64,000 nucleotides of DNA from Agrobacterium cucumeris (GTDB lineage: Bacteria; Pseudomonadota; Alphaproteobacteria; Rhizobiales; Rhizobiaceae). The notes below the pieces were generated by a model. That model searched no databases, was not told where the DNA came from, and saw nothing but the letters and a program-made list of their open reading frames with translations. A program made the position numbers and the translations under genes. Shown one piece after another: positions 34,924 to 44,033 of the stretch. Numbering within the stretch: the stretch's first letter is position 1; every line of letters begins with the position of its first letter. The stretch is from the NCBI RefSeq assembly GCF_030036535.1, contig NZ_CP080388.1:1054001-1118000 (forward strand). Direction: 5' to 3'.

Positions 34924-35876
34924 GCAACATCATTGGCATCACCATGGGCGACCCCTGCGGCGTCGGTCCGGAAATCACCGTCAGGGCGCTTGCCGAAATG
35001 TCCGCCCCGGACCAGGCCGCCACGCGGATTTACGGCAATCTGGCGACGCTTCAGGCAGCACGGGATGCGCTCGGCGTCGATATCGATCTGACGCAGCATG
35101 TGGTCGACCTGCCCATCGAGGGCGCGCCGCTGCCGTGGGGTACGCTGTCGCCGGTGGCTGGTGACGCCGCTTTTCGTTTCATCGAAAAGGCCGTGCGTGA
35201 TGCCGAAGCCGGCGAAATCGGCTGTATCGTCACCGCGCCAATCAACAAGGAGGCCCTGAACCTTGCCGGCCACCATTATGACGGCCACACCGGCATGTTA
35301 CGAAGCCTCACCGGCTCTTCGGCCGCTTATATGCTGCTCGCCTCCGAGCGGCTGAAGGTCATTCACGTTTCAACCCATGTTTCCCTGCAGGACGCCATTG
35401 CCCGGGCAACGACGGAACGGGTGCTGGCAACCATCCGCGCCGGCAATGCACACCTGAAACGCATCGGTTACGAGCGGCCGCGCATCGCGGTCGCTGGCAT
35501 CAATCCGCATTGCGGTGAGAACGGCCTGTTCGGCACCGAAGATGACGATCAGATCGCGCCCGCAGTCGCCGCTGCCCGCGCCGAAGGCATCGAGGTGCAT
35601 GGACCGATTTCCGCCGATACCGTTTTCCACCGGGCCTATTCCGGCGCTTTTGATCTCGTTGTCGCGCAATATCACGATCAGGGCCATATCCCGATCAAGC
35701 TTGTCGCCTTCGATACCGCCGTCAATGTTTCGGTCGATCTGCCGATAGACCGTACCTCCGTCGATCACGGCACGGCCTTCGACATTGCCGGCAAGGGCAT
35801 CGCCAATCACGGCAACATGAAAGAGGCCATCGCCTATGCCCGCAAACTCGTGGCGGGCAAGAGCGCGAAAGGATAA
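34920..35876 (+). CDS. PdxA-family 4-phospho-hydroxyacid dehydrogenase (PdxA2-like)
   Basis: This 318-residue enzyme belongs to the 4-hydroxythreonine-4-phosphate dehydrogenase family. Metal-binding and active-site motifs are [21 protein letters not shown] and [14 protein letters not shown]. The start overlaps the previous stop (ATGA at 34920). In catabolic operons, PdxA2 paralogues oxidise D-threonate-4-phosphate or erythronate-4-phosphate and release dihydroxyacetone phosphate. The DUF1537 kinase gene nearby makes that role more likely than vitamin B6 synthesis. Confidence 0.9.
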   Translation: MSNIIGITMGDPCGVGPEITVRALAEMSAPDQAATRIYGNLATLQAARDALGVDIDLTQHVVDLPIEGAPLPWGTLSPVAGDAAFRFIEKAVRDAEAGEIGCIVTAPINKEALNLAGHHYDGHTGMLRSLTGSSAAYMLLASERLKVIHVSTHVSLQDAIARATTERVLATIRAGNAHLKRIGYERPRIAVAGINPHCGENGLFGTEDDDQIAPAVAAARAEGIEVHGPISADTVFHRAYSGAFDLVVAQYHDQGHIPIKLVAFDTAVNVSVDLPIDRTSVDHGTAFDIAGKGIANHGNMKEAIAYARKLVAGKSAKG

Positions 35877-35881
35877 GCACC

Positions 35882-37000
35882 ATGTCCACAGCTCCCATTC
35901 TCATCCATCAGCCGCGCAGGCTTGCCGTTGGCGCCGGCACCATCGCGCAGGTTGGCGCCTTCGCCGGCAAAACCGCCTCGACCTTAGTGATCGCCACGCC
36001 GCTGACAGCGAAATTCGTCGACTGTTTGCAATTGCAGGGTCCATTCACGGTGTTTGATGCCATTCCCGGCGAGCCGGACACGGCTACGCTCGATGCAGCA
36101 CTCGACGCGGCACGTAATGCCAAACCCGATCTCGTCATCGGCCTCGGCGGCGGTTCGGTAATGGATGTGGCAAAGCTGGTTGCCGCATTGTGGAACTCAG
36201 ACCAAACGCTTGAGGATGTGGCCGGACCGAACAGGGTCGCCGGGCGCGACACCAGGCTGGTGCAGATCGCCACCACCGCCGGCACCGGTTCGGAAGCCGG
36301 CATCCGCTCGCTGATCACCGATCCCGTCAAGGGCAACAAGATCGCAGTCGAAAGCCCCCACCTCATCGCCGATTTCGCCGTGCTCGATCCGGAACTCACC
36401 TATTCCGTGCCGCCAGCCGTGACGGCGGCAACGGGCGTGGATGCCATGGCCCATTGCGTCGAAGCCTTCACCAACCGCAAGGCTCACCCGATGATCGACG
36501 GTTTTGCCCGCATGGGTTTTGCGCTGGTCGGCAAATATCTGGCACGCGCCGTCCGCGATGGCACGGATACTGAAGCGCGGGAAGGCATGATGCTCGCCTC
36601 CTATTATGGAGGCATCTGCCTCGGCCCGGTGAATACGGCCGCCGGCCACGCCATCGCCTATCCGCTCGGCACGCTCCTCAACCTGCCGCACGGACTGGCG
36701 AATGCCGTTGTTTTTCCGCATGTCCTGGCCTTCAACCAGCCTGCGGTTTCAGCAAAAACGGCGGAGGTGGCAGGTGCGCTCGGCCTTCACGAGCATCTTT
36801 CACCGGATGACCTGCGCAAGGCGGCGACGGATTTCTGCGCTGGGCTCGGCATCGAAATGTCACTGGCAAGGCACGGGGCAACCGAGACCGATCTTCCCCG
36901 TTATGCCGAGGACGCACACGCCATCCGCCGGCTGATGGACAATAATCCGGTCGATATGAGCCTTGAAGACGTGCTCGGCATTTACCGACGCGCCTTCTGA
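35882..37000 (+). CDS. Iron-containing alcohol dehydrogenase
   Basis: This 372-residue enzyme belongs to the group III (Fe-ADH) family. The NAD-binding GLGGGSVMDVAKLVA is near residue 83. The metal ligands lie in GVDAMAHCVEAFT and in GHAIAYPLGTLLNLPHG. Such enzymes oxidise or reduce a hydroxyl/aldehyde group, and some reduce maleylacetate or oxidise hydroxyacids. It starts 5 bp after the pdxA-like gene. It could oxidise a four-carbon hydroxyacid or recycle a small aldehyde. It converges with the regulator gene at 37035. Confidence 0.92.
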   Translation: MSTAPILIHQPRRLAVGAGTIAQVGAFAGKTASTLVIATPLTAKFVDCLQLQGPFTVFDAIPGEPDTATLDAALDAARNAKPDLVIGLGGGSVMDVAKLVAALWNSDQTLEDVAGPNRVAGRDTRLVQIATTAGTGSEAGIRSLITDPVKGNKIAVESPHLIADFAVLDPELTYSVPPAVTAATGVDAMAHCVEAFTNRKAHPMIDGFARMGFALVGKYLARAVRDGTDTEAREGMMLASYYGGICLGPVNTAAGHAIAYPLGTLLNLPHGLANAVVFPHVLAFNQPAVSAKTAEVAGALGLHEHLSPDDLRKAATDFCAGLGIEMSLARHGATETDLPRYAEDAHAIRRLMDNNPVDMSLEDVLGIYRRAF

Positions 37001-37034
37001 AAGAAGGGGCGGCACGCCTTCGGGCGCACCGGCC

Positions 37035-37742
37035 TCAATCCGAATGCGAAGATTCGAACAGGCGGTCGCGCGATCCCGTCAGATGCTGGAGCATCAACTG
37101 ACGCGCCGCCTCGGCATCCCCATCGGCGATCGCCTTCGCAATGGCCTCATGTTCGGCAAAAACACGCGTCAGGCCGGAGGCCTCGCGCTTTACCGACATG
37201 CCGTGGAACTTCATGCCCATCGCGATATGATCTTTCAGAGCCTCCATCGCAGTGGAGAAATAACTGTTCCTTGCCGCCCGCGCGATGGCGAGGTGGAACT
37301 GGTAGTCGGCATCCTCACGGTGGGACTGGCGATTGGTGGCGTCCCGCATCAATTCGAGCGCCTTCTTGATCGCCGCAAGCCTCTCGCCATCATGCCGCAA
37401 TGCCGCCGCAGCGGCCGCGGCCGGCTCCAGCGTCAGCCGGAATTCGTAACAATTCAGAAGGTCGGCGACATTTTCCAGCTGCCCGAAGCCGAGCGGCTCG
37501 CGCAGGCCAAAAGCCCGCACATAGCTGCCGGAACCTCTTCGGGAATAGATGAAGCCCTGCTCGCGCAGCCGCCGCAAAGCCTCGCGCACCACTGGTCTCG
37601 AGACCTCGAATTCCATCGCGAGTTCATGTTCGGTCGGCAGCCGTTCGTCCGGCTTGTAAGCACCGGATTTGATCGCCCGGTGCATTCTCTCGAAAATAAT
37701 GTCCGGAAGTGCCTTACGCGCCGTTTCTTTCATCAGCCCCAT
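37035..37742 (-). CDS. GntR-family (FadR/FCD) transcriptional regulator
   Basis: This 235-residue regulator has an N-terminal winged helix (RLPTEHELAMEFEVSRPVVR) and a C-terminal FCD domain with likely metal ligands (DADYQFHLAIARAARN and FAEHEAIAKAI). It lies 4 bp downstream of the kinase gene on the same strand and converges with the dehydrogenase operon. FCD regulators commonly sense sugar acids, which fits this locus. The palindromes at 33655 and 38810 are candidate operators. Confidence 0.92.
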   Translation of the reverse strand: MGLMKETARKALPDIIFERMHRAIKSGAYKPDERLPTEHELAMEFEVSRPVVREALRRLREQGFIYSRRGSGSYVRAFGLREPLGFGQLENVADLLNCYEFRLTLEPAAAAAAALRHDGERLAAIKKALELMRDATNRQSHREDADYQFHLAIARAARNSYFSTAMEALKDHIAMGMKFHGMSVKREASGLTRVFAEHEAIAKAIADGDAEAARQLMLQHLTGSRDRLFESSHSD

Positions 37743-37746
37743 CTGG

Positions 37747-38787
37747 TCAGCTTTCTCCGGTGTCGTTTACGCCAAGCATCATTTTCGCAATGTGTTTCAA
37801 CGTGTCAGCTTGCCCAAAACCGCCAGACTTCGCAATGATGCATTGGTCGCCCGCCCAGCCGACGCCCAGACCCGGCAGGCATTCGCCGGCAAGACGCAGG
37901 CGAAAAATGCCCATGGCGCGCAGCACGGCTTCGGCCGTCGCCCCACCCGACAGAAGCAGCCTGCCGGCACCTGCCGTGAAGCGCGGTACGACGCCTTCCG
38001 CCAGCCGATCGGAAACGATAAGCGGTGAAAGATCTTCTGCCCCTTGCGTTGCACGAACAAGTGTCAGGCCGGAACCATTATGTGTAGGGGAAAGTACGAC
38101 ACCGTTGGGCGCATCGATAACCGACACAAGCCCGGCCCGCTCAAGCGCTTCCATTTGCTCTACCGTAATCGGATCACGCGAACCCACGACGAAAAGTCCC
38201 TTGCCAGCCGGAATAATCGCCGTTTCGGCAACCATCCGACCCGTCATAGCCTCGGCAAGAGCCTCGGCAAGCCCGCGTGCGCCGACCAGAAGATCGACGC
38301 CTTTAGCCTGTGCGGCGGCGAGAGCTTCCCGGATGTCACCCTGCGATCGGGTATCGGGTATCGTGCAGCGACCAGCGTGTCTGCCGAGCTTCTCATGAAC
38401 TGGAATGGCGACGTCAACGCCAAAGCCGGATACGGCCCCGCCTATAACGATACGTCCGAAATCGGGGATGGCGGGCGCAACAAGTGCGTGCCGATAGGAC
38501 ATCGCATCCATTTCAGCCGCAATGTGCCCCTTCAGCCGGGAGTCGACCTTCTTGAACAGGATCGTATCCGCTGGAACCAGCGCCAATAGTGACCGCGTGC
38601 GTTGACTGGCTTCTTCCGCATCACCGTCTCGACAACCCAGGTTAACGCTGAGGACGGCAGGCGCATCCGCGAGGGCTGCGGGCACACCGTCAAGCCCGAT
38701 CGCAACCTCGGTCGCCAGCCCGCGCCCGGCAAAGGGTGCGGCGGCGTCGAGCGCGCCTGTCAGATCATCGGCGAAAATCAGCAGCAC
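37747..38787 (-). CDS. Four-carbon acid sugar kinase family protein (DUF1537)
   Basis: This ATP-dependent kinase of the DUF1537 family phosphorylates four-carbon acid sugars such as threonate or erythronate. It is about 346 residues from the GTG at 38787. The N-terminal substrate domain begins LLIFADDLTGALDAAAPFA; the nucleotide-binding C-domain has LLLSGGATAEAVLRAMG and the final PGLGVGWAGD. A TTG at 38802 is an alternative start, but GAAGG eight bases before the GTG favours the latter. Paired with the PdxA2-like enzyme, it matches the known kinase-dehydrogenase pathway for D-threonate or D-erythronate. Confidence 0.87.
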   Translation of the reverse strand: MLLIFADDLTGALDAAAPFAGRGLATEVAIGLDGVPAALADAPAVLSVNLGCRDGDAEEASQRTRSLLALVPADTILFKKVDSRLKGHIAAEMDAMSYRHALVAPAIPDFGRIVIGGAVSGFGVDVAIPVHEKLGRHAGRCTIPDTRSQGDIREALAAAQAKGVDLLVGARGLAEALAEAMTGRMVAETAIIPAGKGLFVVGSRDPITVEQMEALERAGLVSVIDAPNGVVLSPTHNGSGLTLVRATQGAEDLSPLIVSDRLAEGVVPRFTAGAGRLLLSGGATAEAVLRAMGIFRLRLAGECLPGLGVGWAGDQCIIAKSGGFGQADTLKHIAKMMLGVNDTGES

Positions 38788-38809
38788 GGGCGAAGCCTTC
38801 AAAAAAAGT

Positions 38810-38823
38810 TGTAATGTTTTACA
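38810..38823. promoter_or_regulatory. Candidate operator upstream of the kinase gene
   Basis: TGTAA-TGTT-TTACA is an inverted repeat about 22 bp upstream of the preferred GTG start of the kinase. It lies in a very AT-rich 226-bp gap, unlike the surrounding GC-rich genes. It may bind the FCD regulator; this is positional inference. Confidence 0.35.
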
Positions 38824-39013
38824 TCAATAAATTTATTTATAATCAATAGATAAACAGATGTGAATAACAAAAATTATTATGAAGGCTTTCGAATTGGCCG
38901 GGTGGCGATGAAGCGAACCGCTAAGCCATCGCTAGATTCAGAAAAGGATAAACGCGGCCAACCCGCATGCGGCTCCGCAGGCAAGGCGAAAGACGGCAAA
39001 CAGGATATCGCCG

Positions 39014-41257
39014 CTAGATAAACCGGAAAGGTAGCCCTGAGATAAGCGCTTTGACAAAACGCTTCTTTTGAAAGCGCCCGTTCAGCGAAACACGCGGCAA
39101 CTGCGTTGGCTTTTCGAGGCTATGAGGGCCAAGAACACCGGCCTGTGTGGTGACCGCCACGGAAAATCCCGCCTCGAACACCGCCTTTGCCTCGCGCTCT
39201 GCCACTGCTTTTGTCCAGCCATAGGGATAAGAAAAGGATTGTGGCCGACGGCCGACATAGGCCTCCACCCGGCGGGTCGATTCCTCGATCTCGTGCGCCA
39301 GACGCGCCGCATCGATCTTGCGCATGTTCACATGCGTCATGGTGTGTGCGCCGAAATGCACCAGAGGATCGTTCGACAACGCCCTGAGTTCATCCGCATC
39401 CATGACAAGCTCGTCCACGATCGCGATGGGATCGATGGCGTGCTGTCTCGCGGCGCGGTCGATCCTTTCCACTGCCTCATCCTCTGAAAAGTTCTGCACG
39501 AAATTCTCAAGGCGCGTGAATGCTTCCGCCTTCTGCTGAGGCGTGGCGGATGCCACATGTTCCGGCCCGGAGCCGAAATCGAAGTCAAACGATGCGGCTT
39601 TTTGCGTCAGCGCAGCCGCGGTTTCCCACCACAGGCTGCGTGTCCGCTCAACAAAACCCGGTGTGATGAAAATCGTGTAGGGAACGGCATATTTGCGGAA
39701 GACCGGCGCGGCATGAACGGCATTATTGCGATAACCGTCATCAAGCGTGAAGGCGCAAAACGACCGGCCTTCGTTATTGTCGGCAAGCAATGCCGGTAAA
39801 TCATGCAGGTGGACGGGAACAAGTCCACATTCAAGTGCTGCCTGTATCGCCTCTTCCAGAAACTGCGGCGTGACGGACAATTGCACATTCGGCGCAAAAG
39901 GCGAGATGGCCTGCCCCGGGCGCACATGATGAAGCGTAAAAATCACGCCACGCCCGGCAAGCGACGGAAATGCAGCGCGGACCACGGGGAGAGAACTCAC
40001 CTCCAGCCCGGCCCTTATGGCTCCGTATTTCAACAGGCGCTTTGCCGCCTGTCCGGAAACCGTTGCGGATTGTTTTGACTTGAGGCCGGGCAGAACCCGT
40101 TTTTTGGCGACTCTCCAGGCGGTGAGCGGCAGATCGATAAGACCCGGCAAGGGATCATTCAGCGCAAAAGCGGCCCAGCTGCGGATTTCGCCCAGAGATG
40201 CGACGTAGTCGCCGATATTTGCCTTGCCGCGCCGGCTTAATGTAAAGGCGGCAACCGTATCACGGACAAGATAGGACCACGACACGCCTTGTCGCGCAGC
40301 CTGGGACGGGCCGGTGGGCACGTCATTGGCAACCTGCCATAATAACGCGCCAAGATCGACGCCAGCCGCCGAACTGAGGCCGAACCAAGACCATGGGCGC
40401 GGATTGACATCGAGAAGCTTCAGCGAACCATCCCTGCCGTCGAGTTTGAATTCCACCTCGACCAGACCGCTGTGACCGGCCGATTTTAATGTCGTCCGCG
40501 CGGCCTCGATCGCCTGCTGGTTGTCCACAACCTCGACGCAGGTGCTGGTATATCCGAAATCGACGGGATATTGACGCGTGCGCCGGGCGGTGAACTCGGC
40601 AACCGGCTCTCCGTCGCGCCATAGCGCCGCATAGGAAAACTGGCTTTCTCCCCCACCGGGAATGAGTTCCTGCACCACGACATTGCCCGCGCCGATCTCC
40701 GCGCTCGCATCCGCAAAAGCGGTTTTCAACGCCTGCCGGTCATCGGCGCGGATCACCTTCGCGCGGGAAATCACGGTATCCCCACCCCCCATATTCGGCT
40801 TGAGGATAACGGGAAACGTCACGTCCAGCGCATCGATGTCATCGGCCGATGTCAGCGCATAGGTCCGGGGGAACGAGACGCCAAGCTCCGCCGCGCGTTT
40901 ATAGAGCAGCGGCTTCTCACACAACCATTGCAGGGATGGCCAATCCGGCAGGATGATCTTGTAAAGGGCGGAGAGTTCGTCGCGATGTTGCGAAACGAGC
41001 TGTACCTCGCCATCCCCGGATGGCACGAGCAGACAGCCCTTCAGATGATGTTTTTCGGCCATTTCCCGCAAAAAGGGCAGCGCCCCGGCATCGTGCGGGC
41101 CGGCCCAGCGGATCGTCTCCCGCACGAAGCGCGACCAGCCCGGCAGAGGTGAATCATGGGTGAGATAATAGACAGGCACATTCAGGGCGCCGAGGCTGCG
41201 GGCAAGGGCAAGCGTGCCGTGAGCACCGCCGACAATAACAACACCTGGAATGGTCAA
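39014..41257 (-). CDS. Fusion protein: ATP-grasp ligase domain plus NodB-type polysaccharide deacetylase
   Basis: This 747-residue protein has two catalytic modules. Residues about 1-400 form an ATP-grasp enzyme: VVIVGGAHGTLALARSLGAL at the start, FPVILKPNMGGGDTV and ELIPGGGESQFSYAAL in the nucleotide site, and metal-binding LLDVNPRPWSWFG near 290. Residues about 435-747 form a NodB/carbohydrate-esterase-4 deacetylase: FTLDDGY (Asp near 506-507), HTMTH (His 638 and 642) and SFSYPYG near 677. All key motifs look intact. There is no signal peptide. The start is a TTG at 41257. It could join an amino acid or carboxylate to a sugar and deacetylate it, but the product is unknown. Confidence 0.85.
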   Translation of the reverse strand: MTIPGVVIVGGAHGTLALARSLGALNVPVYYLTHDSPLPGWSRFVRETIRWAGPHDAGALPFLREMAEKHHLKGCLLVPSGDGEVQLVSQHRDELSALYKIILPDWPSLQWLCEKPLLYKRAAELGVSFPRTYALTSADDIDALDVTFPVILKPNMGGGDTVISRAKVIRADDRQALKTAFADASAEIGAGNVVVQELIPGGGESQFSYAALWRDGEPVAEFTARRTRQYPVDFGYTSTCVEVVDNQQAIEAARTTLKSAGHSGLVEVEFKLDGRDGSLKLLDVNPRPWSWFGLSSAAGVDLGALLWQVANDVPTGPSQAARQGVSWSYLVRDTVAAFTLSRRGKANIGDYVASLGEIRSWAAFALNDPLPGLIDLPLTAWRVAKKRVLPGLKSKQSATVSGQAAKRLLKYGAIRAGLEVSSLPVVRAAFPSLAGRGVIFTLHHVRPGQAISPFAPNVQLSVTPQFLEEAIQAALECGLVPVHLHDLPALLADNNEGRSFCAFTLDDGYRNNAVHAAPVFRKYAVPYTIFITPGFVERTRSLWWETAAALTQKAASFDFDFGSGPEHVASATPQQKAEAFTRLENFVQNFSEDEAVERIDRAARQHAIDPIAIVDELVMDADELRALSNDPLVHFGAHTMTHVNMRKIDAARLAHEIEESTRRVEAYVGRRPQSFSYPYGWTKAVAEREAKAVFEAGFSVAVTTQAGVLGPHSLEKPTQLPRVSLNGRFQKKRFVKALISGLPFRFI

Positions 41258-41427
41258 AGCCTGATCCCCGTCCTATTCCGTACCTTGATCGCAAAAATTG
41301 ATAAATAAATTGGATATTTCTAAAGTATTGAGCGGCGACGATCGAATTGCCGGAGCCGAAGCGCTTCTTACTCTCCTGAGCTTCTTTCAGCGCTTCGGAA
41401 TTTGCTTCGAACTGAACGGGAACCGCA

Positions 41428-41817
41428 TCACACCTCTTTGCGGACGGGGCGCGGCTCACCCTTGTCGTCCACCGCGACCATGATGAAGACGGCTTCCGTG
41501 ACCTTTTCGCGTGAATCCTCATAATGCCTGCGGGTCCAGGCCTCGATCTTGAGCGTGACGGAGGTGCGCCCGACCTTCTCTATCCGGGTATAGACGCACA
41601 ATGTATCGCCGATCTTGACCGGCTTCTTGAAGACGATTTCGTTGACAGCCACTGTCACGGTGCGGCCGCCGGCCACATCATTGGCGCGGACGAAAGCGGC
41701 AAGGTCCATCTGCGACATCACCCAGCCGCCGAAAATATCGCCGGCCGGGTTGGCGTCGGCGGGCATGGCAAGCGTTCTGAGGGTAAGTTCCATGTCGGCG
41801 GGCGGTTGCTGGTCCAT
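41428..41817 (-). CDS. Acyl-CoA thioesterase (YciA-like hotdog protein)
   Basis: This is a 129-residue single hotdog-fold thioesterase. The N-terminal ADANPAGDIFGGWVMSQMD contains the NxxGxxFGG-type active-site motif of YciA/acyl-CoA hydrolases, and KKPVKIGDTLCVYTRIEKVG follows. It hydrolyses acyl-CoA thioesters in the cytoplasm. It lies 170 bp upstream of the fused ATP-grasp gene on the same strand; the gap shows nothing else of note. Confidence 0.92.
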   Translation of the reverse strand: MDQQPPADMELTLRTLAMPADANPAGDIFGGWVMSQMDLAAFVRANDVAGGRTVTVAVNEIVFKKPVKIGDTLCVYTRIEKVGRTSVTLKIEAWTRRHYEDSREKVTEAVFIMVAVDDKGEPRPVRKEV

Positions 41818-41990
41818 ATGTCAAATTCCTTTCACAAACCTCCCGCTGCCGGATTTAGACAACCGCGCCTCATCAGCCAATAGCCGATTTATCGCGGCAG
41901 CCCTTCCAAAACAGCAAGGAATCACAAAGCCATCGTAAGCTTCGGTTAACCATGATGGGGCACGATTCCAAAAAACGCGAGGGCGTGCGA

Positions 41991-42185
41991 ATGGCCTATG
42001 ACTGGAGTGGGAACAACACGATACAGCAACGTTACGACCGCATCATTGTGGTGGTCGCAAGCGTTATTGCCGTTAGTCTGGCGACCGGAACCATTGCGCT
42101 GCGCTCGCAGGCGGGACCGGAGATCACCATAAATCTCGCCAAACAGCAGCGGCTCGACCTGGAAAAGTGGCATTTGCGGCTTTGA
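41991..42185 (+). CDS. Small single-span membrane protein (hypothetical)
   Basis: This is a 64-residue protein with one predicted membrane helix (IIVVVASVIAVSLATGTIAL, about residues 17-36), a short cytoplasmic N-terminus and a charged tail (QQRLDLEKWHLRL). I choose the ATG at 41991, with GAGGG upstream; an ATG at 41952 is also in frame. I do not recognise the family. It converges with the SbmA-type gene at 42225. Confidence 0.5.
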   Translation: MAYDWSGNNTIQQRYDRIIVVVASVIAVSLATGTIALRSQAGPEITINLAKQQRLDLEKWHLRL

Positions 42186-42224
42186 TCCACCGCAACCGAC
42201 CCAAATGATGACATAGCGAAACGG

Positions 42225-44033
42225 CTATTGCGAATTGCCATCACGCTTGGCGATATTTTCCTTCGGTACGGCGTGATCGAGATGCGCCACAGCCGGAGAA
42301 AGAACCGACAGAAACGTCTCTGAGCGACCAATATAGATGATCGCCGCGCCATCGATGCCGTTCAGAACTTCAGCCAGCGTATCCTGCGTCTGTTTCTCCA
42401 GCCCTTCCAGCAAATCGTCGATGACGACAAATTTCGGCTTCAGCAACAGGGCATTGGCGACACGGATGCTGGCCTGCTCATCCGGATCCAGTTTCTTGTC
42501 CCAGCGGATGTTTTCATCGAGACGGGGCGCCATATCGCCAAGCCCGCACGCGGTGAGCGCCGCGACATAATCCTCCTCGGCAAACCGCTGCGGCGCGCGC
42601 GGATAGGCGAGAATTTCGCGCAGCGAACCCGTCGGCAAATAGCCATGCTGGGCAATGAACAGCGTGTCGGATTGCTCGGGCATTTCTATTCTGCCCTGCC
42701 CCCAGGGCCACAGTCCCGCCATGGCGGCAAATAACAGCCGCCGGTTCACGCCCTGCTCGCCATTGATCATCAGCCGCTCGCCCGGCCCGATCTCCACATT
42801 CGCCTCACGCAGCCGGAAACCGCGCTCCACATCCTGCCCGCCTGCATCGCGGCAAATCGTGACCGACTGAAGGCGGATCTTCTCATTCTGTGCGCTCCGC
42901 TGCAGATCTATCGCCAGCCCGTGCTGTTCGACACTATCCATCTGGATCAAGGCGTTGCGAAACACCGAAACGCGCTGCAACGTCGCCTTCCAACTGGCGA
43001 TCGGTCCGAAATTGTCGATGTACCAGCGAAGCGCGGTATTGACCTGATTGAAGGCGCCGACAGCCATCATCAGCCCGCCAAAGGTGAGATTGCCGGAAAA
43101 ATAGACCGGCGCCGCGATCAGGATTGGCGCAACGACCGCCAGCCAACCATAACCCGACGAAACCCAGGTCAGATGCGTCAGCGCCATGGCTAGCCCCCGG
43201 ATCACACCGAGCACGGCATCGATATCGACACCGATCCGCCGCCGCTCGTTTTTCTCACCGCGCGCCAAAGCGATCGCGGCCAGATTTTCGCTGGCGCGCA
43301 TCAGGGAAAAGCGCAGTTCCGCCTCTTTCGAATAACGTTCAGCGTTCAGCCCAACCAGACGATAACCGACAAGGTTGCTCAGCAAAGATGCGGAACCGGC
43401 ATAAAGGATCGCCGCCCAAACCATATAGCCGGGAATGGGGACAAGATCGCCATTGATGGTGATGGAAAAGCCCGCTGACAGGCCCCAGAGAACACCGATG
43501 AAGCTGATAAGCAGGATTGTTGCGTTCACGAGGCCGATGGACAACGCGGTGCTGCTTTCGGCAAGGTTGCGGACATCATCGTGCAAACGCTGGTCGGGGT
43601 TGATGGCGATCGTGCCGAAACCGACAAGACGGGCGGCGCGGCCCGGTTTCAGCCATTGGTCCACCATATCCTTGGCAAGACCCTCGCGCATGTTCAGCGC
43701 CGTCATCTGGTTGAGCCAGGTCTGGATGACGTTGAGCAGCAGCAGCAGCCCGGCAATGATCGCGAAGACCTCGAGCTGGTGAATGAAGGCATCAAGATCG
43801 CGCCGCTCCAGCGCATTGTAGAAAGGCGCGTTCCACTCGTTGAGGCGGATCTGGCCATAGGCCGTCAGCAATATTACCGTCAATAGGGCAAACGACAGCA
43901 ATATCAGCCGGTTGCGCACCGGTGAGGTCCAGAAGGCATTGCCCATCATGCGCAATTGCGCAGGAAAATCGAGATCGAAGCCCGAAGGGTTAGCCGCGCT
44001 CTTGCGCTGATCGTCGGTCACCGTTGTTGCCAT
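42225..44033 (-). CDS. SbmA/YddA-type ABC transporter with degenerate ATPase domain
   Basis: This 602-residue protein has an N-terminal SbmA/BacA-like membrane domain (about 1-390) and a C-terminal ABC domain as in YddA/ABCD proteins. The ABC motifs are all altered. Walker A reads GEQGVNRRL (residues 425-433), lacking the Lys-Ser/Thr pair. The signature reads LDPDE (515-519) instead of LSxGE. Walker B ends IDD without the catalytic glutamate, and the H-loop position reads IYIGRSE with no histidine. The Q-loop glutamine in FIAQHGYLP is kept. The chain is full length with no frameshift. It probably cannot hydrolyse ATP, and might use the proton gradient like SbmA/BacA, which carry peptides. Confidence 0.88.
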   Translation of the reverse strand: MATTVTDDQRKSAANPSGFDLDFPAQLRMMGNAFWTSPVRNRLILLSFALLTVILLTAYGQIRLNEWNAPFYNALERRDLDAFIHQLEVFAIIAGLLLLLNVIQTWLNQMTALNMREGLAKDMVDQWLKPGRAARLVGFGTIAINPDQRLHDDVRNLAESSTALSIGLVNATILLISFIGVLWGLSAGFSITINGDLVPIPGYMVWAAILYAGSASLLSNLVGYRLVGLNAERYSKEAELRFSLMRASENLAAIALARGEKNERRRIGVDIDAVLGVIRGLAMALTHLTWVSSGYGWLAVVAPILIAAPVYFSGNLTFGGLMMAVGAFNQVNTALRWYIDNFGPIASWKATLQRVSVFRNALIQMDSVEQHGLAIDLQRSAQNEKIRLQSVTICRDAGGQDVERGFRLREANVEIGPGERLMINGEQGVNRRLLFAAMAGLWPWGQGRIEMPEQSDTLFIAQHGYLPTGSLREILAYPRAPQRFAEEDYVAALTACGLGDMAPRLDENIRWDKKLDPDEQASIRVANALLLKPKFVVIDDLLEGLEKQTQDTLAEVLNGIDGAAIIYIGRSETFLSVLSPAVAHLDHAVPKENIAKRDGNSQ

